Source of the DNA: Saccopteryx bilineata
Lineage: Eukaryota > Chordata > Mammalia > Chiroptera > Emballonuridae
DNA: 64,000 nucleotides
Assembly (NCBI RefSeq): GCF_036850765.1
Contig: NC_089496.1
Location: 50,210,113-50,274,112 of the forward strand
Direction: 5' to 3'
Shown here: positions 47,421-57,870 of the stretch, in pieces
Layout of the letters: the number at the start of each line of letters is the position of its first letter
Position numbering within the stretch: the stretch's first letter is position 1
The notes under the pieces: generated by a model
The model's database searches: none
The model's input: the letters and a program-made list of their open reading frames with translations, nothing else
What the model was told of the DNA's origin: nothing
Made by a program: the position numbers and the translations under genes

Positions 47421-48421
47421 GGTATCATAATAGAGTAATATGACGAACTTTGTAAAAACTAAAATTAGACATGATTTAGTGTCTTGGCCTTGGGGTCATA
47501 GACAGACTAGTTTGTAGCTACTGGCCAGAAAAAGTCCTTTGTTGTGTCTCTGGGTGGTACCCCCAACAAGTCCTGAGAGAGACAGGGTCCTCTGAGGCAT
47601 CACTCACTCGTTGTTTCTGGGAGTCGTGTTATCTGACGGAGCACGGGAGGTAGGAGGCAGGAGTGCCCCGCCTGGCCCACCAGCTCAGCCCCACCCGCCC
47701 TGGCTCCTCACACACAACCAATGCCAGTGCCAGACTGCCCTGACGTCCAGGATGCCCAGAGGGATGTTCCATTCCTTGCTTCTTGGATCCCAGTGACTGG
47801 GAGCGAAGCGGCCATGTGCAGTTTCTCAGCCTTCTGTGCAAAGGTGGGTCTGTGATGCGAGAGAGAAGTAGTTCTCCTTTTGGTGTTTATGCAAGGATTT
47901 CCTCGTTAGAGATGACATGTCACCCCTCTAACCCAAAGTGGGAAATCTGCCGGCGCAGTCCCGGTGTTTCATGCTGTCACCTGCCGGCACCGAGCACTGA
48001 CAGAGCTCCCTGACTATCCTATACTATTTAGATCCAGGGGCACCTGTAAAGGTGCTGTCTCCTGCACGTGGGCCATGAGCACCGTGAATAAGCCTGCCCC
48101 TTGTTGATCTTTGGTTTCTCTTACATCCTGGCATATGTTAAGGATTCTGTGACATGATGGGAACAAAAAACTTAAATAAATAATCTGCATAGTAGTTTTA
48201 CTGGTGAATGTGGAAGAATGAGGGAAGCTCAGTAATATGAGAAAAGGGTCCCTTTGTACCTGTTCACAAGTCTTTTTGAAAGGTATTGCTATTAAGAGGT
48301 AAGAGGTGCTTAATTTATAACTTCGAGTTCAAGTGGTATCTTTTTTGTCCTGAGTTTATAATACCGATTCTTATTTCTCATTACATTTTTCTGAGGGGAG
48401 TCGGGCATGATCATTTCACAA
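47421..48421. other. Intergenic, no gene recognised
   Basis: Unique sequence; nothing recognised. Confidence 0.5.
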
Positions 48422-48423
48422 TA

Positions 48424-48967
48424 TGGCCGCTGCCTGGTTTGTATCTGTTAGAGCCCAGCCTCCCCTGTGATGTGCAGCCTGCAGCAGAAGAATGTGTTAC
48501 CAAGAACCTTGAGCCCTTGGCGCTCAGTTCTTCCTGCCAGGTCAGAGCTACATGTCTTGAAGATACAAGCTGCTTTAAAGTCAGATTATATCACCTACAA
48601 TAACACTGAAAGCTGTCCAACAATTGCTAACATTGCTTTGAACGTGAAAGAAATTCAACATCCTTTCCAACCATTTAAATTCCAAAGTTAGCCTTGCACT
48701 TCTTAACTAAAACAATCAGAGAATCCTGGGGGACTGCCTGGATGAAGACAGACAGCCACTTGGCACAGAAAAGGGCTACTGGGAACCGAATGAACACAAG
48801 CAGCTCTTTCTAACTTATGGCCCTGAGGGAATCCTGAGATTCCTGGTGATTGTTTGGGATGTGCGCTGGGTTTGGGGGTATATAGAAGAACTCATTCTAA
48901 GTCTGGGCCCAGGCTGCACATCACAGGGGAGGCTGGGCTCTAACAGATACAAACCAGGCAGCGGCCG
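48424..48967. mobile_element. 544-bp element with perfect 57-bp terminal inverted repeats
   Basis: 48425-48481 and 48910-48966 are identical in reverse complement over all 57 bases (start GGCCGCTGCCTGGTTTG, end ATGTGCAGCCTG). The ends abut TA on both sides (48422-48423, 48968-48969), as expected for a Tc1/mariner-type insertion. The ~430-bp interior has no convincing coding frame. Could be a MITE or an inverted duplication; family not recognised. Confidence 0.65.
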
Positions 48968-49454
48968 TATACTATTACGGTAGATGCTGAAGACTTGGTA
49001 ATAGTATAATATATGCTCATTTCACGTCCTCATGGTTGAAGCAAAAAACAGATCTGGAATGTCCTGACACGTCCTAAGGCAAGGCACAGGAGGCAGGACA
49101 GAACTAACGCACACCTTGGATAAAGTTCAGAAACATTCTCAAGGCCGGACTACCTGGTGGATCTGAGGCTCTCTGAGCCACCGGAATGATTTTGTAGTCT
49201 TCTTCTGATGGTTAAAGGAAGGAAGTTCATTCTGGGGACAGAGGACAAGGGACTTGCTCTCGGGCACTGAGATAGTAGGAGGCCATTACCGAGAAGCAGC
49301 AGGTTGATAAAGATATTGATAAGATTAGTGCCTATGGATATACCCAGAAAAAATGGTCAAACAAATCAGCATGATGAGGGGAAGGGAAGGTTACCAATGT
49401 CAGTGTTTTTCCATGGGGACCCCACTGGCGTCTCGGGGAGGACAGACCTTGTCG

Positions 49455-49600
49455 GGTGAAGTGCCCTAAACAATAGGGGACATTTAGTATGCCCTGGTTC
49501 TCAGGACAGTGGCACCTCCCAGTCATGGTGCCACAATCAAACATTCTCTAAATGCTCCCTAGGGGGCAATGCCATCCTCTACTGGGGGCCACTGGTAGAT
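49455..49600 (-). repeat. MER5A-like hAT fragment
   Basis: GTCATGGTGCCACAATC, AACATTCTCTAAATG and CCCTAGGGGGCAATG follow the MER5A middle. Ends decayed. Confidence 0.45.
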
Positions 49601-50722
49601 ATTCAGAAATCCAGGACCTAGACTGGGCTTTGCTACAACCATACTGTGAGTCCCCGGACACGTCTTTTTACCTAGATCTGAAACATTAAAACGATCGGAA
49701 GTTCTACAAGATCTCTTTCAGCTCTTACATTCACTGAGCCTACAATTTTTAAATTAAAGAAATATAAATGACTTCCCTAAATCCTAAAAAAAAAAGAAGT
49801 TTACCTCCAAAACTACAGCAAAAAGCTAAGTCTGAGCTGAGTCTCCCCAAAGTAACTGACCTGGGCAGTGAACTGTAGGATTTCAGGGTCTCCAGGCGTG
49901 GGGAGAATCCTTTTCCTTCTTACTCTTTTCCTCCGAACACTGTGGCTCATTTTTACTCATACTGGGTGGGGAAAGGGAAGGAGATTAAATAAAAGGGGAG
50001 AGAAAAAGGTGCCATGATTTCAAGTGATTTTGATGAGAAATAATTTATGATGTCATTGCTCGCTTCCTGTTGATTTCGTTTCTAACATCCCCTCCCCTCC
50101 TGCACCTTAGCCCTCCCTCCTAAGCCCGGCTTTTATCACTGGGATCGTTGGATAAAAGTCCTACTTTGCTGTGTGACATTGCAAAAAGGATCTGTGTCCC
50201 CAGGAACATTCTCACCATTTCCAAAGTATCCAATTTTTGTCTCACTTGCTCTGTAGCAATGTTTCCCCTCGGGGGTGTTCTTACTCACTTGAGTGCTTTA
50301 AGTCTACACGAATACACTTACTTCAACTAGACCTTTCATCAATATTTCATGGGATGCACTGAGGGGACCCAATCCAAGTCTCTGCAGGTATAGGAGTGAG
50401 AGGAAGTGCTGGTCCCAGAGGACAGATGTCATTTACACACAAATGATGATGTTCCTATCGATCATGAGCTTGTTGGGATAATAATACTTGTGATGAATCA
50501 TTAACAGGAAGGGGACAAGGCAATTCATGTTTTACAGAACGGGACTTTGGGATCCTTAAATATCTATCAGAGTCCCAATCACGAAAGGAGTCAAGGAAAA
50601 CCACTGGGGCCTCCTAACAAGGAAAGAATATTAATACAGATACAGTGACTTGAGTAGGCAAACCAGTGGGGGCACAATGAGTGTATTATTTGTAAATTGA
50701 GAAATTCTAAACAGGTTTCAGA

Positions 50723-51120
50723 GCTTTAGCGTCCATAGCGCCTTGCTCTCTGGTTTCATGAATGAAATATCCTCTTGAAAGTTTTGGAGGATATCTGAAA
50801 TTAGAATTTTAAAATTTCTTTCCCATTCTTCATAGCTTCTGTCTTCTTCCACGTTGGCCATCCTCTCTGTTTATCTCGGCTCTTTCCTTGTTACTTTCGG
50901 TTTTTCTCAAAGGTCGGGTGATCTTTAACTGCTCCTTGATACTCGTCGACGGAAGACTAGGTTGAGGCGTGGTTGAGGTTGGCACGGGCTGCCATTTTGG
51001 TGCACTGTCTGTTTCCACAAGAGGTTTTCTCCCCTGACTGGAAGACATGGCTGCAGGTCGGGCCTGCTGGTGGGGACGTTTCTCTTTAGAGCAGAGGAGG
51101 CAGATGCACTGGGGTCCCAT
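50723..51120 (-). pseudogene. Unrecognised small reading frame, possible retrocopy remnant
   Basis: The minus frame 51120-50830 encodes 96 residues, rich in Pro, Ser, Lys and Glu, from an ATG that lies in one copy of a 32-bp tandem repeat (51106-51137, 51138-51165). A second ATG frame starts at 50861 (MANVEEDRSYEEWERN) and runs about 47 codons with helix-like composition. The two frames overlap and differ by a shift, as in a decayed retrocopy. I do not recognise the protein. No poly-A tail is seen. Confidence 0.2.
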
Positions 51121-52065
51121 AGCTAGTCAGAGAAGACGCACTGGGGTCCCATAGCTCGTCAGAGTGAGGAGGGCCTTACCCTGCTACTAGAGCACCTTAG
51201 TGTTTTCATTCCTGCGGAGTCACCTCTGTCCCCACCCGCGTTCCCTGCATGGCCATAATGGAGGACTGAAATTTTCTCCAGCTCTCTTCTACGTTTCTCT
51301 CTTTCCAAACTCAGAAAATGTTAGTAAGGGCGGCTGGGAAGTGTTCTCAAGACTTTGTCTTGGAGGCGAGTGCCGTGGCCAGCCCCCCTGTCATACGCCC
51401 GCCCGCCTGCCCGGGTAGATGGGGACAACAGACCCAGCTGCTCAGCAGGCAGTCCTTATTTTATTGTCCCGAGGATTGCCCCACGGCCAGGGTTTTCTCC
51501 AGTTCTGCGTTTGTATTATCTGAGTGGGAAAATTCTAGAACTCCTGGGAAGAACAGCTCTTGTCTCTGCAGCAGCCTCCTTTTCACCTCCTCCTGTTTGC
51601 TTTTTTCTGGGTTCTCCATTAGTCTGGTCAAATTAGTTTTCTAACTTCTAGAAATTCCCCCAAATATGCATAGTCTACGGGGGATATCCTTTCCTATTTC
51701 TTCGGTTGCTATGAATGTATTTTGTAATCATATACTTTGTGTCGTTTCAAATAGATGTTGGCAGAGAGAGGCGGTAAATGTGTGTGTGCTTAGCCTGCCA
51801 TATTGAAATGAAGTCTTTACCTTGTTGGGATCCACAGTTAGGGTTCGACAGGCTAATCAAATGGAAGGTGTCACCAGTCTGTAGATTCTAGTCAACATTA
51901 TCTCTTGGTTTCAAAATAAAATCTTTAGAGCATGCATTCTGATCCTAGGGTTCATAGATCCCTAGCGATCAATTAACCCCTGTGCTCCCAGAGAATTCCT
52001 AATCCACTCTCTAGGGTATTTCAGAATAAAGCTCTTCAAAAATATTTTTCAGGACTACTTAAAAT

Positions 52066-52221
52066 CAGAGGTGGATTTAACGGTGGGCGCACCTGCTGTG
52101 AGCCCTGGGCCCTGACATCTGAAGGGCCCCACAGAACCCCAACTTCACACTTTTTTCTAACGTAAGTGGTCCAATATTTTCTTCTGCGCCCGGGGCCTCA
52201 ACCAACCTTAATCTGCCTCTG
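52066..52221. mobile_element. 156-bp hAT-type MITE
   Basis: Begins CAGAGGTGGATTTA and ends TTAATCTGCCTCTG, flanked by a perfect 8-bp duplication CTTAAAAT (52058-52065, 52222-52229). Distinct from the CAGGGGTCCCC family. Confidence 0.88.
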
Positions 52222-52685
52222 CTTAAAATGGCAATGAACAACGAATAAAAGATAAATAAAATCTAAAACTGAGCCTGTCATTCAGGAGAATTTTATGCCA
52301 GTTGACTTTCTCCCAGCATTACGAGAAATTTTAACAAACAGAAAGGTTGAAAGAATTATATAGCAAACCCCCACATCATTACTTAGTTTTGACAATTACA
52401 TTTAACTTGGTTTGCTTTATAGCCATTCCTCTATCCATCAGTAGATTCTTAGTTCCTGTATGATGTCTCTCCAGGAAGTTGCCGTCATTAGTGCATTGTA
52501 GAAGGAACTTTAAAAATGACAACGCATCTTCCATGGTTTCCCTTTCTTTTGCTCTCTTTCCCTTCTTGTTATCCTATTCTCAGGAGGTGAGCTTCCCTCT
52601 GGACATCAGGCCTTCACCTGCGTGGTTGGCTAATTGGGTGGGTGTTTAGCCATGAAAACCACACTGACTGTTAAGAACCAGCACA

Positions 52686-53088
52686 GCCCTGGCCGGTTGG
52701 CTCAGCGGTAGAGCGTTGGCTTAGCGTGCAGAGGACCCAGGTTCGATTCCTGGCCAGGGCACACAGGAGAAGCGCCCATTTGCTTCTCCACCCCTCCGCC
52801 GTGCCTTCCTCTCTGTCTCTCTCTTCCCCTCCCGCAGCCAAGGCTCCATTGGAGCAAAGATGGCCTGGGCGCTGGGGATGGCTCTGTGGCCTCTACCTCA
52901 GGTGCTAGAGTGGCTCTGGTCGCAACATGGCGACGCCCAGGATGGGCAGAGCATCGCCCCCTGGTGGGTAGAGCGTCACCCCATGGTGGGCGTGCCGGGT
53001 GGATCCCGGTCGGGCGCATGCGGGAGTCTGTCTGACTGTCTCTCCCTGTTTCCAGCTTCAGAAAAGTGAAAGAAAAAAAAAAAAAAAA
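52686..53088 (+). mobile_element. Long composite bat SINE, copy 6
   Basis: Perfect duplication AAGAACCAGCACA (52673-52685, 53089-53101). Carries a perfect reverse CTCF core CGCCCCCTGGTGG at 52955-52967 and a degraded second unit just downstream. Confidence 0.92.
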
Positions 53089-53267
53089 AAGAACCAGCAC
53101 AAAGTTCACCTCTTCCATAAAACTATCTTTGATCCAGTGGGTTAATAGTCCTTTCTCTTGTGATCTTGAAGCTTTTTGGGCAGATCTAAGCTATTTATCA
53201 GATTGGTATTGTTATTTTTCTTTTGTGTGAATGTTTCCCCTTTTGACTATAGGATCTTATATGTGTA

Positions 53268-53314
53268 TCCGTGTGTGTGTGTGTGTGTGTGTGGTGTGTG
53301 TGTGTGTGTGGTGT
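53268..53314. repeat. (TG)n microsatellite
   Basis: TG run with GG interruptions. Confidence 0.9.
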
Positions 53315-53319
53315 GGTTG

Positions 53320-55560
53320 TGGGAGATCGTGGATTAGAGACTGGGTCTTATTCAATTCTGTGTCCAAAACCTGTAACAGTTCCTAGACCACATGGAATGA
53401 AATCATCAGTAGACAAATGTATCAATGCCTGCCTGCTTAGGCTAGAGGGATTAGTGCAAAATCACTTTTATGACCATTGCTGTTTTATTAGTTTAGCAGG
53501 TTATATTAGAATGACTGCTTTGCTATATACAGAGTGTTTCCAATTCATATGATTGGTACAGTTTTAGTATAGTTCTTAAAGAAAGTAATAGGATAGCCCA
53601 AGTGAGTCTCCATACATGATTTCAGACTTAATAGCTCGGAGTCAAGGATAGATGTCACCGTGCAAAACTGGAATCTATCAAGTTGTGATCTCAGATTCAT
53701 GGATAAACCTGGTGTCATCCATGTTCCGCTTTGCTGGTGTCATCTGAAACTTTTCACTTCTCTTGGGGGCAGGATAAGAGAAGCCATACCATTAGAAAGA
53801 CATTGCTTCTGAGTTTTACTTTTTCTCATTTTTAGAAAATTTCCCAAGGGCGATTTCAGTGACTGATCTAACAATGCCCATCTCAAGAGCTGGAGTAAGA
53901 CCTCGCGTCTCGCCCAGCTCCTCTGTGTGTTACACCTTCCTTTGAGCATCGGTGACGCAGAGCCATCCGCTCTAAAGACACGCAGGGCAGGTGTTAAACG
54001 GTGCCCAACATTTATTGATGGAATAGGATGTGTCTGGCAATTTATGGTGGTTGCTTCTTGTCTGAAATGGGCTCCAATTGGTGGAAAACTGGCTTGGCTG
54101 GCTGAAATAAATCACTCGGTTGAGCTATCTCCAGGACTCCTTGTTGCTTGCTGGTGGGACGTTAAGGTACCCTGCCTTCCCTCCCACGTTTGTCCGCTCC
54201 ACTTAACATCCACTCAGGAGCAGTGCCAGAGAGCCCAGCCACCGTGTGAGTCCCACAGGGGATGCTGGGCTCACGTGGGTATTCATTGTCCAGAAATGAA
54301 AGCACCTCGGAGAGTTCGCTGGTAGACCAGACCTGGGGAAGAGCTCTTGGGCCCATTTTTTGCTTCTGTTCATGTCACAGATTCCTGGCCTTTATGGGAA
54401 GGACACAGGCCCCGTCCTCTCCTTTCTCCTCCTCCCCAGGCAGCCTGCAGCCCTTTGGGAGTCCGGGGAGCTCGCCTGACTGAATATAGCCAACTTGGCC
54501 CAGGAGGGTTACAACGTGACTTACCCTGGAGCACTTCCCAGTGCGCAGAGCCTCCTGAGGCCCGAGGCCATTACACCTGCAGGAACCATCAGAAGCCTGC
54601 CCTGGCTTGTGACTGGGAGGCGCTTCCAGGGGCCCCTGGCTGGGTCCCCCAGGCTGCAGCTTTCGGGCAGGCTGTGCTTGTGGGAGCAGATAAGCAGCCA
54701 GCTTACAGCCGCCTTTTATCGGCTGCCGTGTTCACAGAGGCCTGATGATCCTCAAGGAGCCGCTTAGAGATTTAAAGCACTGATGTGACAAGGGTGCTTT
54801 GATTCCCATGTTCCAGCCGTCTCTCCGCAGCCGGTGTTTATGTAAACTCGGGAAAACCTGCCACTACTGCCCATCGCCCTCATTTTTCATCCTTAATGGT
54901 AATAACATTCCGGGGACCAGGAGAACTGGAGCGTCCTCCACGTCCGGGGTGCGGTGCTCCGGTAGACGGGGCGCTGGAGAGCTGCAGCCCAGCCCTCGGA
55001 GGCGGGGACAGAGCAGGCTGGGGGGTCGGGGACACTGTTGATGGGCTATTATTGTATGTGCACACTTCTCTCTCCAAAGACTCCAAGTCTCCTTTTGCTT
55101 TATTGTCTGAACGGAAATTCAAGAATTCACGGTTGTGGCTTTCTGACTGCGCTCTGTGAAGACTGGGGTCGCTTTCCCAAGCCTCCTCTCACTCCCCTCA
55201 CCGTCCTTCCCCCTCAACCTCAGGGCCCGTCTCCTCCCCTTTATGGTCCTTATTTCCAACAGCAGCAAAGATGGGGCCCCGAGAAGGAGCGAGACCTGTC
55301 CCAACAGCGTGGAATCTTAAGTCAAAACAATAGGAGGGACTGTTAAGAAATGAGACTGGTCCCCCCCACAAAATCAAAGACACGTGTTTGCCCTTTAAGT
55401 ACCCCCCTCTGGCCTTCCATTTCTATGGGCCTCAATTCTCTTCTTTAATCAAATTGTCCCCATAGCTACCTTTTTTTTTTTTACAAGTACAAAAGAGAAA
55501 CTAAAGACCTCGGCTGGGGGATAGAGTTGTGTTGAGAATATAATACTTTTGTCTCTTCTG
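53320..55560. other. Intergenic, no gene recognised; possible GATA-rich element at 54680-54910
   Basis: 54680-54910 is repeat-free with AGATAA at 54688-54693 and TTATC at 54716-54720, arranged head to head, followed by AAAGCACTGATGTGAC. The rest shows nothing I recognise. Confidence 0.45.
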
Positions 55561-55571
55561 TACTCCCTCTT

Positions 55572-55661
55572 CCTCCCCTCCAAGGACTAACCAGGCCCGA
55601 CCCTGCCTAGCTTCCGAGGTCAGAGGAGATCGGGCGCGTTCGGGGTGGTGTGGCCGTAGAC
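55572..55661 (-). pseudogene. 5S rRNA pseudogene (first 90 nt)
   Basis: Minus strand from 55661 matches the first 90 positions of mammalian 5S rRNA without gaps, with about 8 substitutions (GTCTACGGCC start, GAACGCGCCCGATCTC, GGTCGGGCCTGGTTAGT). It diverges after position 90 and lacks the 3' ~30 bases, so the internal C box is incomplete. A dead retro- or DNA-derived copy, unlikely to be transcribed. Confidence 0.88.
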
Positions 55662-56418
55662 TGCGCTCCCTCTTCCTAGTCAAGGCCTCAGGGCAGCGTT
55701 GGTGAGCGCTGGTCGACATATCCTGGGCATTGCGGCCGCCCTCGGGCATTCTCTGATGTCTATTTGGCATCGTGGTGTCACTGATCGCTGGCCGCCCCAT
55801 GGTGCCTGGGTGAGCCCTGCCTTCAGGCCGACCGTTGGAGTGGTGTCCCAGGCTGTGAGCAGATGACAGGAAGTTGGATCCCATTCTTGGACTCCAGAGC
55901 AAGGATCCCAACGGGGCCTCTCTCCTCCTCCCCGAGGCCCAGGCCCTGGCAGGCTTCTCTGCCATCCGTCCAGGAAAGCCAGCTTTCGGCAGACAGAGTT
56001 CGGAGAGCAATGCTCTTGCGTCCCGGGGCCAGTCCCCACGCAGCTCGGGGCTGCTCTCCAGGCCGCCTCCGCTGCGCTGTGAGGACGGGCTCCAGGGTCG
56101 AGCTCATGGGTCCTGGCATTGTCCAACCCACCATCTCAGCTAGAAACTCAGGTGCAGGCTTCGTGAGGCTTGAAAACCCGTACAATTTTTAGGGGCTCTC
56201 TTTAGGAAAAACCATGTCATATTATAAGAACAAAATTAGATATTCGACTTCCCCTTCGACATAGCCAAAAAATGCCCGTGGCCTTTCAAAAGCATCAACC
56301 CGATGGGTGGCATGATGAAGTAGGAGATGGAGTAGGTGAGAGACAGCAGTCTTGCAAACTGGGATAAAATGTCTGTGTTAGCAACTGAGAGAGCAAGCCA
56401 ACAGCACAGACCCTGTGA

Positions 56419-56650
56419 ACACAGGACCCTGAGGGCACAGGACCCTGAGGGCACAGGACCCTGAGGGCACAGGACACTGAGGACACAGGACCCTGAGGCA
56501 CAGGACACTGAGGGCACAGGACCCTGAGGGCACAGGACACTGAGGGCACAGGACCCTGAGGGCACAGGACCCTGAGGGCACAGGACCCAGAGGACACAGG
56601 ACCCTGAGGACACAGGACCCTGAGGGCACAGGACCCTGAGGCACAGGACT
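56419..56650. repeat. 16-bp minisatellite
   Basis: About 14 copies of a 15-16-bp unit, consensus CACAGGACCCTGAGGG, with CCCT/CACT and GGG/GGA variants. Because 16 is not a multiple of 3, all frames are open, which gives spurious repetitive peptides on the minus strand. Confidence 0.93.
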
Positions 56651-56949
56651 GGTGGTCGTCAGAGGCCGAGGAAGGAGCCCATGTGAGTGAGGGGCCCGTG
56701 GTCCACACTTCATCAGCCCAACTGTAAATTTGCCCCTGCAGGAATATCTTCTCCTTAAGAAAATGAAAACACATCCTTCTCTTTCCCCAAACCATGTCAC
56801 TTGATGTTTCTCAAACTGCTTTTCAAATGAGCTCTGCTCAGTTTGACGATGGATTGTGAGCCTGAAAACACGCATTCCATTTTCAGAGGAGAGAAAAAGA
56901 GGCCGCATCTCCCAGGTCATTTTTAGAAGTCATTATCTCAGAACCAAAG

Positions 56950-57870
56950 TTGGACCAAACCAGTACAAAAGGAGAACTATGGGTCAATATCACGCTAATC
57001 AATAGATACAAAAATAGAAATAGATGTTTACTAAACATTAGCAAACTGAATCCAGCAATAAATAAAAGGATAATACATCCCAACCCAATCAAATTTAGCT
57101 TATCACTCCAAAATCAATGAATGAAAGAGAACAACCATATGATTATTTCAACAAGTACAGAAAAAAAAATTGTATAAGTTCACTAGCCTTTCATGATAAA
57201 TAACAACAAAATACACAGATAGAACCTCCTATCAATCTAAAAATAGAAGTAAACTACCTTAATAAGATAAATGGTATCCATATTCACAAAAAACAGTTGC
57301 AGCAAAATTATACCTAAACAGTAAAATGTTGAAAAATGTTTCCCTTGGGACCGGGAAGCCGACAAAAATAGCGCTGTTCTCACCTCTATTCAACATCATC
57401 TTAGGGGTTCAAGCCAGTGTAATAAGCAAGAAAAAGAAATAAAAGGTGACATGATTTAAAATTGCCATTATCAGCAAGATACTGTACTACTGTGTATAGG
57501 AAACGCAAACTAATTTATAGATTTTTAATCAGTCAGTAAGTTTAGTAAGAAAGTTGGGTATACATGTCAATATTACAAAATATTATAAAAGTCAATCCAA
57601 TAGATTGTTAGAAAATAAAAAATTTAAATACACCACTTACAGTAGAGTTAAAAATATCAGCAAATACCCAGAGTTATGCCTGTTGTGAAATACTCAAGGC
57701 TGTTACCCAGAAAACTGCAAAATGTTATTGAAAGAAATTAGACAAGGCCTACTGAATGGAACTGCGCTATGTTCCTGGTTGGAAAACTATTGTTAGAAGC
57801 TGATGTACCCACCCCACCGACCTAGAAATCCAATGTAATCTCAGGCAAAATCCCAGCTTTACTCTTAGGC
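56950..57870 (+). mobile_element. L1 ORF2 fragment (3' part)
   Basis: Decayed L1: GAATCCAGCAATAAATAAAAGG, ATGATTATTTCAACAAG, CTCACCTCTATTCAACATC, TTATTGAAAGAAATTAGAC, AATCCAATGTAATCTCAGGC. Many stops. Confidence 0.85.

Larger units (their letters stand above)
48970..52057. other. Intergenic, no confirmed gene
   Basis: Mostly unique sequence. Holds a MER5A-like fragment and a small unrecognised reading frame, listed separately, and a 32-bp tandem duplication at 51106-51165. 49990-50110 is AT-rich with TTTATGATGTCATTG-type words. Confidence 0.5.

Noticed and set aside
56236..56920. Long repetitive Cys/Pro/Ser/Gly/Val/Leu-rich frames on the minus strand
   Set aside because: Produced by a 16-bp tandem repeat that opens every frame; no coding signal outside the repeat.
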